Shown here one piece after another: positions 16,278 to 23,481 of a stretch of 33,735 nucleotides of DNA; within the stretch, counting starts at the first letter, position 1, and the number at the start of each line of letters is the position of its first letter. Origin of the DNA: a virus. The position numbers and the translations under genes were made by a program. The stretch is taken from the IMG/VR virus record IMGVR_UViG_3300036846_000637, positions 1 through 33,735 of that record; one strand, 5' to 3'. The notes below the pieces were generated by a model. It was not told the DNA's origin and made no database searches. It was given only the letters and a program-made list of their open reading frames with translations.

Positions 16278-17176
16278 GCAATATCACGCGCCCTATCAGT
16301 GCGCTGCCTGAAGTGCGGCTGCAACTCGAAAAGATGGAGCCCGAGTTCGCCAAGATGCTGCCTCAGCACATCAGCCCGGACAAATTCGTGCGCGTGGTGC
16401 TGACCGCGATCCAGGACAACCCCGACCTGCTCGCGGTCGAGCGCCGCTCGCTGTTCAACGCCTGCATGCGCGCGGCGACCGACGGCCTCATTCCCGACGG
16501 CAAGCGCGGCGCTATCGTGGTCTACAGAGACAAGAAGCGCGGCACCAAGATGGCGCAATGGGTGCCGATGATCGCGGGCCTGCGCGAAATGGTACGCAAC
16601 TCCGGCGAGATCGTGACCTGGGACGCTCACGTGGTGTGCGAGCACGATCAGTGGGAGTACGAGGAGGGCGACCACGCGCGCATTCTGCACAAGCCGGTGC
16701 GCGGCGACCGTGGGCCGGTGATCGCGGCCTACTCAATCGCGCGCTTGCGCAATGGCGAGATCAGCCGCGAGTGGATGTGGATCGAGGAGCTCGACAAGGT
16801 GCGCGCCGCTTCGCGCGCAGAGGGCGGCCCGTGGACGTTCTGGTTCGACGAGATGTGCAAGAAAACCGTCGCCAAGCGGCATGCCAAGGTGCTGCCGATG
16901 TCGACCGACATCGAGGGCATGTTCGAGCGCGAGGATGCGGAGGCGCGTCCACCGCCGGTGCGGAAGGAGGACGACCCGACGCGCAGCGCCACCGTGCGCG
17001 CGCTCGACCGCCTCGCCAAGGGGAGCAACGCCGCAGGGCCAGACGCATGGACGGACAATCCCGGCGAGCAGGCGGAAATCGACGAGGGCGACCCCGACCA
17101 GGACGAAATCGTCGACGAGGGCGAGTATGCGGAGAGCGATGACGAGCAATTGCCGGAACAGGAGCAGCGCAGATGA
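16274..17176 (+). CDS. recT: RecT-family single-strand annealing protein
   Basis: A 300-residue protein. The core (residues 1-210) matches RecT: SPDKFVRVVLTAIQDNPDLL, SLFNACMRAATDGLIPDGKRGAIVVY, WVPMIAGLREMVRNSGEI, the paired DHARILHKPV and FDEMCKKTVAKRHAKVLPMS. The last 90 residues are an acidic disordered tail (DEGDPDQDEIVDEGEY) typical of these proteins. It anneals complementary single strands made by the upstream exonuclease. The start overlaps the exonuclease stop and its stop overlaps the next start. Confidence 0.93.
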   Translation: MSNITRPISALPEVRLQLEKMEPEFAKMLPQHISPDKFVRVVLTAIQDNPDLLAVERRSLFNACMRAATDGLIPDGKRGAIVVYRDKKRGTKMAQWVPMIAGLREMVRNSGEIVTWDAHVVCEHDQWEYEEGDHARILHKPVRGDRGPVIAAYSIARLRNGEISREWMWIEELDKVRAASRAEGGPWTFWFDEMCKKTVAKRHAKVLPMSTDIEGMFEREDAEARPPPVRKEDDPTRSATVRALDRLAKGSNAAGPDAWTDNPGEQAEIDEGDPDQDEIVDEGEYAESDDEQLPEQEQRR

Positions 17177-17424
17177 CGCAGATTGAAATGACTGAACCAC
17201 CGCGGTCGGGCCGACCGAAGGGCACGCGCGACGCCAGGCCTCGGAGGCCTCGGATCTACCAGCCGTCGCGCGGCTTCGATGGCCTGGCGCGGCTGATGCG
17301 GACGGCCGCACGCGCCGGCTTTGAACTGGACGACATGAAGGTCGACAAGTCAGGACGGATTACCCTGGTGCTGCAGGGAACCGCCACGAGGAGCACTGAT
17401 GAACAAAAAGCGGAAATCGCCTGA
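17173..17424 (+). CDS. Small basic protein between recT and the excisionase-like gene
   Basis: An 83-residue protein starting MTQIEMTEPPRSGRPKGTRDARPRRP. The N-terminal 35 residues are Arg/Pro-rich, with a GRPKG motif resembling an AT-hook. The rest (GFDGLARLMRTAARAGFELDDMKVDKSGRITLVLQG) looks like a compact alpha/beta unit. It overlaps recT by four bases and the next gene by 26. Possibly DNA-binding; family not recognised. Confidence 0.65.
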   Translation: MTQIEMTEPPRSGRPKGTRDARPRRPRIYQPSRGFDGLARLMRTAARAGFELDDMKVDKSGRITLVLQGTATRSTDEQKAEIA

Positions 17425-17605
17425 CGCGCCGCCGCCTGAGGCCTTGGTGCTGACGATTGCCGAGGCGCGGACGCTGGCGCGATTGAGCCGCGCCAGCCTC
17501 TACCGGGCGATGGATACCAAGCAGCTGCGCTACCTCAAATACGGATCGCGCCGGTTGATTGCCAAGGAAGATCTCAATGCGTTCATTGCCAGCTTGCGGG
17601 TATGA
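17399..17605 (+). CDS. Excisionase-like helix-turn-helix protein
   Basis: A 68-residue protein, MNKKRKSPDAPPPEALVLTIAEARTLARLSRASLYRAMDTKQLRYLKYGSRRLIAKEDLNAFIASLRV (given here in parts: TIAEARTLARLSRASLYRAM, then KYGSRRLIAKEDLNAFI). This is the winged HTH_17/MerR-type excisionase pattern: recognition helix, then a hairpin with basic residues, then the EDL-helix. It is basic and sits seven bases from the convergent integrase stop, so it likely controls integrase directionality. It could instead be a plain regulator. Confidence 0.75.
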   Translation: MNKKRKSPDAPPPEALVLTIAEARTLARLSRASLYRAMDTKQLRYLKYGSRRLIAKEDLNAFIASLRV

Positions 17606-17612
17606 GGGTGGC

Positions 17613-18845
17613 CTAGGCCGCCACCACGGCCAGCCGCGGGCGCGGCTTGAACGTGCTGTAGCAATAATTCTCCCAGTCGCGCATCAGCACAGCGCGCTTC
17701 TGCAAGGCGGTGCGCCGGCGGTAGGCGGCCTTGGTTTCGTTGCCCTCGGCGTGGTGAAGCGCAAAGTCGATGGTGTCGGCGTCGTGCGCGGTTTCATCCC
17801 CGGCCCAATCCTGGAACGTCGAGCGCATGCCGTGCACGGTGGCCGGCGGCGCTGCATCGCCGAGCACGGTCTTCAGCATCCTGTCCATCGTCTGGGTCGA
17901 CATGGTCTGTTCGCTGGTGCGGCTCGCCATCGCGCGGCCCGGAAACACATAGCGGCCGTGGCCGGTGAGCACGCGCATGGCGCGCAGGATCTCGATGGCA
18001 CGGTCGCCCAGCGGCACCACGTGCTCGATTTCCTTGTTCTTCATCCTTGTGCCTCTCGGAATGGTCCAAAGGCCGGCGTCGAGATCGATCTCGCTCCACT
18101 CCATGCCGAGCATTTCGCCGGTGCGCACGGCTGTCAGGATCGTGAGCTCGAGGGCGCGGGCGGAGGCGGCGTCGACGTCGCGCAGCTTCGCCATGAAGGC
18201 CGGGAGTTTTTCGTAGGGCAGGGCGGGATGATGCTCGACGATCTTCTTGCCGCGCTGCTGGCCGAGCACGGCCTTGACGGCATCGAGCTCGGCCGGATTG
18301 TCGCCGCTGCGCAGGCCGGCGTGCTTGGCGGCCTTGAAGATGCGCTCCAGCCGGCCGCGCAGGCGGCGGGCGGTTTCTTCCTTGCTGTACCAGATCGGGC
18401 GCAGCGCGGCGACCACGTCGGCGGTGGTGATGGCGTCGATCCGTTTATTGTGCAGCGGCTCGGCGTAGACGCTGATGGTCATGAGCCATTGGCTGGTGTG
18501 CTTTTTGTTGACCCATCCGGGGGTCCATTCCCGGACGCAGTCGAGCGCGAATTTGAGGAACGGCGGCCTGGCGTCCGGAGTGTTGCGGTCGCGCTCTGCC
18601 TTGGGATCGATCGGCGGGTTCTGGGCCAGCTTGCGTTTCTGGTCGACGGCCCAGTCGCGGGCCATGGCGAGGGTGATGTTGGCGGTCGAGCCGGGATGGA
18701 ACATCTTCTTCTGCTTGCCCTGCCAGAGGTAGCGGAACAGCCAGTAGGAGCCGTTTTTGCGAACCTCGAGGTAGAGGCCATTGCCGTCGCCGTGAAGGCC
18801 TTCCGAGGTGGGCAATCGGGCCGGATGGAGGAAATGAATGGGCAT
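17613..18845 (-). CDS. int: Tyrosine-family phage integrase (P4-type)
   Basis: A 410-residue integrase. The N-terminal DUF4102-like part (residues 1-75, DGNGLYLEVRKNGSYWLFRYLWQGKQKK) is followed by a SAM-like core-binding region (about 95-195) and the catalytic domain. Catalytic residues are visible: R241 (AVRTGEMLGMEW), H338 and R341 (HGMR), H365 (LHHAEGNET) and the nucleophile Y375 (AAYRR). It should join attP to a host attB and integrate the genome. The excisionase-like gene faces it, and the gap behind its start (18846-19262) is full of repeats suited to arm or accessory sites. It appears intact. Confidence 0.95.
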   Translation of the reverse strand: MPIHFLHPARLPTSEGLHGDGNGLYLEVRKNGSYWLFRYLWQGKQKKMFHPGSTANITLAMARDWAVDQKRKLAQNPPIDPKAERDRNTPDARPPFLKFALDCVREWTPGWVNKKHTSQWLMTISVYAEPLHNKRIDAITTADVVAALRPIWYSKEETARRLRGRLERIFKAAKHAGLRSGDNPAELDAVKAVLGQQRGKKIVEHHPALPYEKLPAFMAKLRDVDAASARALELTILTAVRTGEMLGMEWSEIDLDAGLWTIPRGTRMKNKEIEHVVPLGDRAIEILRAMRVLTGHGRYVFPGRAMASRTSEQTMSTQTMDRMLKTVLGDAAPPATVHGMRSTFQDWAGDETAHDADTIDFALHHAEGNETKAAYRRRTALQKRAVLMRDWENYCYSTFKPRPRLAVVAA

Positions 18846-18911
18846 GTTTTTCTCAGCCTTTTCGGGAAAAATGAGGGCTACTGGGATTTTTAAACTCGGT
18901 TTCTGACCCGA

Positions 18912-19113
18912 GGTGGGACCCTAACTCACGCGGGGGTACTGCGCAAGGTACAATTTGGAGCTGAGATACACCGGAATAGGGGGAGACAAAGTGAGACGAT
19001 CAGAGACAGAAAAGCAACCAGAAACCCTGTGAAATGAAGGGAATATTGAGATGGCGGGAGACAGCGGGAGACAGGCGGAGACGTGCCACGAGTGGAAGGG
19101 GTGGGACCCTAAC
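18912..19113 (+). repeat. 14-bp direct repeat GGTGGGACCCTAAC
   Basis: Two identical copies at 18912-18925 and 19100-19113 bracket the phased GAGAC clusters; both are followed by a short C/G-rich word ending CGCG. Bracketing of the array suggests a functional unit such as an attachment site or operator set. Confidence 0.7.
18963..19083 (+). repeat. Two clusters of GAGAC-type motifs phased at 10 bp
   Basis: A GAGA core occurs at 18963, 18983, 18993 and 19003 (with a degenerate GGAA at 18973), and again at 19048, 19058, 19068 and 19078. Best units are GGGAGACA (18981, 19056, 19066). Within each cluster the spacing is one DNA helical turn, so a protein could bind on one face. The clusters are offset from each other by 45 bp. 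Candidates are integrase arm or Xis sites, or iterons for replication. Confidence 0.75.
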
Positions 19114-19262
19114 CCGCGTCAAAACCCTATAAAAATAGCGGTTCGCGCGCATCGGCAGGGGGGGGCGAGGGTACTATTTAGGGTACTTTGCTTCGAGTTC
19201 CCGCCAAACTCAAAAAAAATCAGACGTAAAAACAATGACTTACAGCCTAGGGTACTCGACCC

Positions 19263-19874
19263 ATGACCCTCGCTTTCGTCGCTTTTCATATGCGCGACTA
19301 CCAACGCGACACCCAGCATTTATCGCTGGAGGCCCACGGCGCCTACTTCCTGCTGCTGCAGCACTGCTGGACCCACGGCCGCATTCCCTTGGACGAGACC
19401 TCGCGCGCGGCGATCTGCAAGGTTACGGTGGCGCGCTGGCGCCGGCAGCTGGCGCCGCTGGTCGCGCCCTTCTTCGACGCCAACGGCGAGAACAAGCGCG
19501 CCAGCGCCGAGATCGCCAAGGTCGAGAAGATGCGTTTGCAACGCGCCATGGCCGGGCACAATGGCGGGCTCCGAGCGCAGCAGCAGAAGGCCATTCGTCA
19601 AGCGGTCGCTCAAGCTACCGCTCAAGCTACCGCTAGACGACCGCTAAGCGAGAGCTCAAGCGGCCGTGAAGCAATAAAGAAAGATATAATAAATACTTCC
19701 TTTGGAACTGCGCGCGCGCGAGATCCAACACCGGAGGAAAATCCAACAATTTCAACGGAGCAAGAGGAGGCAAAGAGGTTGGCCGAGGAAGCAAGGGCCC
19801 GCATTCGAGCCACGACCAGCGTCGCCAGCGGTGAGTTAGAAGTGGTCTTGCGAGAGAAGGGTTGGGCGCGATGA
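19263..19874 (+). CDS. DUF1376 (YdaU-like) phage replication-type protein
   Basis: A 203-residue protein. Residues 1-95 match the DUF1376 pattern: FVAFHMRDYQRDTQHLSLEAHGAYFLLLQHCW, then a helix pair and PFFDAN. Members are found in phage replication modules and are thought to act with primosome functions. The C-terminal half is Gln/Ala/Glu-rich and probably disordered, with a tandem repeat encoding AQAT. AGGG lies ten bases before the ATG. The stop overlaps the next start (ATGA at 19871). Confidence 0.75.
   Translation: MTLAFVAFHMRDYQRDTQHLSLEAHGAYFLLLQHCWTHGRIPLDETSRAAICKVTVARWRRQLAPLVAPFFDANGENKRASAEIAKVEKMRLQRAMAGHNGGLRAQQQKAIRQAVAQATAQATARRPLSESSSGREAIKKDIINTSFGTARARDPTPEENPTISTEQEEAKRLAEEARARIRATTSVASGELEVVLREKGWAR
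19608..19631 (+). repeat. 12-bp tandem repeat in the DUF1376-type gene
   Basis: Two exact copies of GCTCAAGCTACC (19608-19619, 19620-19631) are followed by a diverged third (GCTAGACGACC). They encode the Ala-Gln-Ala-Thr stretch at the domain-tail boundary. Confidence 0.85.
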
Positions 19875-20077
19875 AGCGAGCCCGAAAATCAGATCCCAGA
19901 GTGCGCTGCTGCTGGGTGTGCGGCAAGGTCGGCGGCGAGGGCGCCACGACCGCGCTGGCGTGGGCCGGCTATCTGGTCCCGCCCGGCGAAGTCGCTCATG
20001 CGCATCCAGGTTGCCTCGAGCGATTGCGGCGGCGGCAATCCGCACCGGCCGAAAATGCCAGCGAGGCTGACCGATGA
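19871..20077 (+). CDS. Small zinc-finger-like protein
   Basis: A 68-residue protein from ATG 19871, which overlaps the previous stop. CCWVCGKVGGEG near residues 13-24 and HAHPGCLERLRRRQ near 44-57 give a C-x2-C ... H-x4-C pattern suited to one zinc ion. Basic residues at the N-terminus (MKRARKSDPRVR) suggest nucleic-acid contact. It lies in a run of overlapping early genes. Family not recognised. Confidence 0.6.
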   Translation: MKRARKSDPRVRCCWVCGKVGGEGATTALAWAGYLVPPGEVAHAHPGCLERLRRRQSAPAENASEADR

Positions 20078-20304
20078 CGACACCCCGCGAGCGGCGCTGC
20101 CTGGATCTGATCTTTGCGGCGCTCGAGGGCCTGACGGTCGGCCTCGACGGCGTGAAGGCGCACGCGAAGAAACTCTCCGTCGTGCTCGGGCTGGCCGTCT
20201 ATCTCGCCGAGGAAATCGGGCTCGACCTGGACGACGTGATCGAGGTGCTGCAGTGTCGTTTTGCCGAGTATCCTGCAGAGGTGACGATGAAGGCGGACGG
20301 CTGA
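20074..20304 (+). CDS. Small helical early protein
   Basis: A 76-residue protein starting MTTPRERRCLDLIFAALEGLT, overlapping the zinc-finger-like gene by four bases. It is mostly helix, with a leucine/valine-rich centre (LSVVLGLAVYLAEEIGLDLDDVIEVL) that is amphipathic rather than a clear membrane span. Unknown function. Confidence 0.6.
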   Translation: MTTPRERRCLDLIFAALEGLTVGLDGVKAHAKKLSVVLGLAVYLAEEIGLDLDDVIEVLQCRFAEYPAEVTMKADG

Positions 20305-20306
20305 CC

Positions 20307-20522
20307 ATGTCGCGCGTATCAGAAAAATTGCCAAAGCGGATATTCACCTACGGCGATCTTGCCACCTGCGCCGAGCGCGAAACCAACATGCGGCGCCAGG
20401 TCTATCGCAACCGCATTCTGACCCGCCGCATGACGCAGCAGCAGGCCAACCGCGAGATCGACATGATGCGCGAAATCGGCGAAGTGTTGCGCTCTCTCGC
20501 GGTGAGCGAGAGGCTGCTGTGA
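20307..20522 (+). CDS. Small basic helical early protein
   Basis: A 71-residue protein starting MSRVSEKLPKRIFTYGDLATCAERETNMRRQVYRNRILTRRM. The ATG at 20307 follows the preceding stop by two bases, and its stop overlaps the GTG of the methyltransferase (GTGA at 20519). The sequence is a charged helical bundle; the C-terminal part (QQANREIDMMREIGEVLRSL) fits the coiled-coil small proteins seen in alphaproteobacterial phages. Unknown function. Confidence 0.65.
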   Translation: MSRVSEKLPKRIFTYGDLATCAERETNMRRQVYRNRILTRRMTQQQANREIDMMREIGEVLRSLAVSERLL

Positions 20523-21457
20523 CTGTGACATTGCTCATCGGCGACTGCAGGGATGTGCTGATCACGCTGCCGGCACAGTCGATGCATTGCTGCGTGACGT
20601 CGCCGCCGTATTTCGGGCTGCGCGATTATGGTGCGGCTGGACAGATCGGGCTTGAGCCGACGCCGGCCGGTTACGTCGCCGAGTTGGTCGCAGTGTTCCG
20701 CGAGGTGCGGCGGGTGCTGCGCGACGACGCAACGCTGTGGCTTAATTTGGGGGATAGCTATGCGAACGATGGAAAGTCCGGCGGCAAGACGGGGGGAAAG
20801 CAGGCCTACCTCGATGAGGCGAGCCTGCTGCGCAACGGTCGCGAGAAGCGTGTCACCGGGCTAAAACCCAAAGACCTGATCGGCATCCCTTGGCGCGTTG
20901 CGTTCGCACTGCAAGCTGATGGCTGGTATCTGCGCCAAGACATCATCTGGTCGAAGCCTAACCCGATGCCGGAAAGCGTCACCGACCGCTGCACCAAGGC
21001 GCATGAATACATTTTTCTGATGAGCAAGTCGGCGCGGTATTTTTACGATGCGCAGGCGATCGCGGAAACCGTAGTAGACAGCACGGTTGAGCGGCTGGCG
21101 CAGGATCTTGAAAAACAGGCCGGATCAAATCGCGTGCCGGGCAAAACCAACGGCAATATGAAGGCGGTTGGTTATGAGAAGCGCAACAAGCGCAGCGTTT
21201 GGGAAGTCACCACCCAACCGTTTACCGACGCGCACTTTGCCACATTCCCACCAGATCTGATCGAGCCTTGCATCAAGGCTGGTTGTCCGGCTGGTGGCAC
21301 GGTGCTCGACCCATTCGCCGGCGCCGGCACGACAGGCCTTGTGGCCGATCGGCTGCAGCGCCATGCGCTCTTGATCGAGTTGAACCCTGACTATGCAGGG
21401 ATGGCGGGCCAGCGGACTACCGACGATGCGCCGCTGTTTGCCGGTGTGGTGATGTGA
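20519..21457 (+). CDS. DNA methyltransferase, beta-class (TSPPY; N4-cytosine or N6-adenine)
   Basis: A 312-residue protein starting at GTG 20519. The catalytic motif IV is TSPPY (27-31), near the N-terminus; the AdoMet-binding motif I, DPFAGAGTTG (264-273), is near the C-terminus, the permuted order of beta-class enzymes. The centre holds LWLNLGDSY, GIPWRVAFALQADGWYLRQDIIWSKPNPMP (a target-recognition and motif VIII region) and a variable stretch. TSPPY is commonest in N4-cytosine enzymes but also occurs in adenine ones, so the modified base is not settled. No restriction enzyme is adjacent, so self-protection or gene control is likelier than a restriction-modification pair. Confidence 0.9.
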   Translation: MTVTLLIGDCRDVLITLPAQSMHCCVTSPPYFGLRDYGAAGQIGLEPTPAGYVAELVAVFREVRRVLRDDATLWLNLGDSYANDGKSGGKTGGKQAYLDEASLLRNGREKRVTGLKPKDLIGIPWRVAFALQADGWYLRQDIIWSKPNPMPESVTDRCTKAHEYIFLMSKSARYFYDAQAIAETVVDSTVERLAQDLEKQAGSNRVPGKTNGNMKAVGYEKRNKRSVWEVTTQPFTDAHFATFPPDLIEPCIKAGCPAGGTVLDPFAGAGTTGLVADRLQRHALLIELNPDYAGMAGQRTTDDAPLFAGVVM

Positions 21458-21458
21458 C

Positions 21459-21932
21459 ATGCATACCATGCTCGATCGCGACACTCGGCCGGCATCATCC
21501 GCCATCTGGTCGCCCGACCATGTCAAGGCGCGCCTGGTCGATGCATTCGACCTCGAGCGCCGGCTGCCTGACAACGAGCGTCCGCATGGCGTCGGTTCTT
21601 CCTGGCCGGCCGCGGTGTGGCACGAGTTCGGCGACCTGATTGGCCGCTCGGACGAGGCCCGCGCCGAGGTGTGGCGGATCTGGGAGCGCGCCTACGGCCC
21701 CCGCGAGGTCAGCCTGATGTGGGAGGCGCTCGACTGGCTGAAGCTGATCAGGGACTTTCCCCGCGAGCAGCGCGACCTCAAGGCCTGGGCGTTTCTGAAG
21801 GCCCGCGGAATATCGGTGCGGGACGCGCTCGATCGCCGCGGCCTGTCGCGCGCGACGTTCTATCGCCAGCGCGACCGCGGCGCGGTGAGGATCGCCGAGC
21901 AGCTCGAGCGAACCGGCGTGGTGGTGCGGTAA
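21459..21932 (+). CDS. DUF6362-like phage protein
   Basis: A 157-residue protein starting MHTMLDRDTRPASSAIWSPDHVKARLVDAFDLERRLP, one base after the methyltransferase stop. A pattern seen in Rhizobiales phages and assigned by me to DUF6362 is visible: an N-terminal W...V..RL..AF......LP, GSSWPAAVWHEF, SLMWEALDWL and a C-terminal recognition-like helix (GLSRATFYRQRDRGAVRIAEQL). The last part resembles a helix-turn-helix, so DNA binding is plausible. The stop abuts the stop of the convergent XRE gene with no gap. Confidence 0.65.
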   Translation: MHTMLDRDTRPASSAIWSPDHVKARLVDAFDLERRLPDNERPHGVGSSWPAAVWHEFGDLIGRSDEARAEVWRIWERAYGPREVSLMWEALDWLKLIRDFPREQRDLKAWAFLKARGISVRDALDRRGLSRATFYRQRDRGAVRIAEQLERTGVVVR

Positions 21933-22187
21933 TCATCGCTTGCGCTTGTGTGCTTTCGACGGTTTTGGTTCCGCGCGAGGCCTGCTCACGCCGGGCGGAT
22001 CGTCGGTGAAATGCATTCCGGCCGCCTCGAGGGCGCGGCGAAGTGCCGCAAGGTTGTTCGGATGCGGCACGCGGTGGCCGCCTTCGAAATCCCTGATGGT
22101 GCTATCGGACACTTGCGCCTTGGCCGCCAGCTCAGTCTGGGACCAATTCAGCCATGCGCGCGCCGCCCTGCATTGTTCCGGTAACAT
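21933..22187 (-). CDS. XRE-family helix-turn-helix repressor-like protein
   Basis: An 84-residue protein. Residues 5-57 form the XRE fold: CRAARAWLNWSQTELAAKAQVSDSTIRDFEGGHRVP and NNLAALRRALEAAG. A proline- and lysine-rich tail follows. It diverges from the early rightward genes starting at 22466 over a 278-base gap with operator-like half sites, a layout expected for a lysogeny or early-gene repressor. A longer C-terminal dimer or cleavage domain (CI-type) is absent. Confidence 0.8.
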   Translation of the reverse strand: MLPEQCRAARAWLNWSQTELAAKAQVSDSTIRDFEGGHRVPHPNNLAALRRALEAAGMHFTDDPPGVSRPRAEPKPSKAHKRKR

Positions 22188-22465
22188 GCGCGCTTCGTAC
22201 TAAGGCTTTGTAATTACGTCAAAAGTAGCGATTTTTGTTAACGTGTTCTGAAACTGGGAACATTGCGGTTTTTAGGTGACTGCGTTGACGTGGATCAAAT
22301 GGTTCGCAGCCGTGCCACATTGTGTTCACTTTGAAACAATTCGCGACTGGAATAATTCTTTCACGCGAGTTTTATGGTTCTGTCACAACCGCAATCGCAA
22401 GCAGCAACACCGCAAAACGTCACAAGCGACAACGCGCCGCAACAAAAACGGCGGAGGGCGAAGCT
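22188..22465. promoter_or_regulatory. Divergent control region between XRE gene and early genes
   Basis: This 278-base gap is markedly A/T-rich compared with the rest of the window. TGTTC and GAACA half sites (22244-22248 and 22258-22262) form an imperfect dyad, ATTGT/ACAAT half sites lie around 22319-22340, and TTGACG at about 22285 could be a -35 element. GGAGGG before the next ATG (22466) is a good ribosome site. Operators for the XRE protein are likely here, but which site it binds is not visible. Confidence 0.5.
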
Positions 22466-22750
22466 ATGCCTCTCACAATGATCGATCCAACGAGCGACGA
22501 TGCCGCCGACAGCACCGACAACAAGGTCACCGAGGTGTTCGCGTTGCTTTCGAGCGACGACGACGGCGAGGGCATCGTCTCGCTGTTCAATCCAACGAAG
22601 GGCGCGTGGGACTGCATGGTGACGCCGCGGCGCAAGACCGTCGAGAGCCTGCGGCGGCTCGCCGGCCTGCTCGCCACGGCCAATGGCGTGCCGGTGCGCC
22701 TCGTGCGGTTCACGGTCCGCGAAGATCTGGAAACATGGCTCGAGCACTGA
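22466..22750 (+). CDS. Small early protein of unknown function
   Basis: A 94-residue protein starting MPLTMIDPTSDDAADSTD. The ATG at 22466 is chosen because GGAGGG lies six to eight bases upstream; the frame is open further back to 22322, but that part is A/T-rich and not protein-like. The sequence reads as an acidic N-terminus, a strand pair (EGIVSLFNPTKGAWDCMVTP) and two helices (ESLRRLAGLLATANG, REDLETWLEH). It is the first gene of the early rightward run. No family recognised. Confidence 0.65.
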   Translation: MPLTMIDPTSDDAADSTDNKVTEVFALLSSDDDGEGIVSLFNPTKGAWDCMVTPRRKTVESLRRLAGLLATANGVPVRLVRFTVREDLETWLEH

Positions 22751-22765
22751 TGATGGGCCAGGACC

Positions 22766-22987
22766 ATGATTGCCTGGGCGGTCTACCACGACCTCGAATG
22801 TTCCGGCACCTATATCGTGCGCCGGCTCGAGTTCGGCGACGACATGCTGTCGGGCGACGTCGAGTTTCGCGCGCGCGACATCAACGCGGTGCACGCCATT
22901 CTTGCGAAGCGCGGGCTGCACCGGCAATGGACGGGGCAATGGACCGATGGCCTGCTGGTCGACAGCCTCGTCGAATTGTGGATGTGA
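22766..22987 (+). CDS. Small early protein of unknown function
   Basis: A 73-residue protein starting MIAWAVYHDLECSGTYIVRRLEFGDD, with AGGA before the ATG. It has two clear strands and a helix (INAVHAILAKRGLHRQW), ending TDGLLVDSLVELWM. It lies between other small early genes. Not recognised. Confidence 0.6.
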   Translation: MIAWAVYHDLECSGTYIVRRLEFGDDMLSGDVEFRARDINAVHAILAKRGLHRQWTGQWTDGLLVDSLVELWM

Positions 22988-23012
22988 GCGATATTGCAAG
23001 GGCAAACCGGAC

Positions 23013-23231
23013 ATGCGGGACAACGAGTATTCCGTGTATCAGTTCTTCCCCGACGACAGCTGTGAGCGGGTCAAGCACTTCGTCGGGCCCAAGGAGGCGG
23101 TCGAGACGGCGAAACGACTGACCGAGAGCGTGGGCGGCAGGATCGGCACTACGACGAGGATCATCATCACCGATGGCGAGGATTTCACGTGCTTCGAATG
23201 GAAGTTCGGGCGGGGAGTGACGTTCAAATGA
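23013..23231 (+). CDS. Small early protein, parent of a downstream duplication remnant
   Basis: A 72-residue protein starting MRDNEYSVYQFFPDDSCERVKHFVG, with AAGGG upstream. The C-terminus reads LTESVGGRIG, a central block TTTRIIITDGEDFTCFEWKFG, then RGVTFK. The last six codons and the ATGA overlap with the next gene recur 250 bases downstream (see remnant). It looks like a compact alpha/beta domain (two strands, helix, two strands). Unknown function. Confidence 0.6.
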   Translation: MRDNEYSVYQFFPDDSCERVKHFVGPKEAVETAKRLTESVGGRIGTTTRIIITDGEDFTCFEWKFGRGVTFK

Positions 23232-23434
23232 GAATGCAGACGCATTGGAAGGTCGAGGTGTTCACAATAAACCGTCGCTGGCTACAGATAGGCTTTCCCG
23301 ACAACGAAGCCGAAGCCATCGAAATTTTCGAGCGCGCGGTCCACGACTACCCCGGCGAGAGAATGATCCGGATCAGAGAGGGCGAGGCCGTCCGCGCGTT
23401 TCGACCCGCAGAAGGGCAACGCCGCACCGTCTGA
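23228..23434 (+). CDS. Small early protein of unknown function
   Basis: A 68-residue protein from ATG 23228, overlapping the stop of the previous gene. MRMQTHWKVEVFTINRRWLQIGFPDNEAEAIEIFERAVHDY: strands followed by a helix, then a strand MIRIREGEAVRAF. It resembles its upstream neighbour in size and style (strand, helix pattern EAVE/EAIE) and may be a distant paralogue. Not recognised. Confidence 0.6.
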   Translation: MRMQTHWKVEVFTINRRWLQIGFPDNEAEAIEIFERAVHDYPGERMIRIREGEAVRAFRPAEGQRRTV

Positions 23435-23481
23435 CCCAGAGTGTGGGCGGGCGGATCGGCCAGGGAGTGACGTTCAAATGA
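23435..23481 (+). pseudogene. Remnant of a duplicated gene end
   Basis: Bases 23435-23481 encode, in one frame, QSVGGRIGQGVTFK-stop, matching the ends of the 23013-23231 gene (ESVGGRIG...RGVTFK) with the middle block missing. GGGAGTGACGTTCAAATGA is identical at 23213-23231 and 23463-23481. The copy now serves as the leader and start-codon context of the next gene. Confidence 0.7.

Larger units (their letters stand above)
18846..19262. other. Gene-free repeat-rich region behind int (probable attP/regulatory region)
   Basis: No convincing gene occupies these 417 bases. It contains a direct repeat GGTGGGACCCTAAC (18912-18925, 19100-19113), four GGGTACT words (18934, 19169, 19181, 19250), a small dyad CTCGG-CCGAG (18895-18912) and two clusters of GAGA-core motifs at exact 10-bp steps. 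Position between the integrase start and the rightward replication genes makes it the likely place of attP and of divergent promoters. The crossover core cannot be fixed without a host attB. Confidence 0.6.

Noticed and set aside
17559-18893. 444-residue rightward open frame over the integrase gene
   Set aside because: It is the antisense shadow of a clear integrase with all catalytic residues; high GC keeps the opposite frame open.
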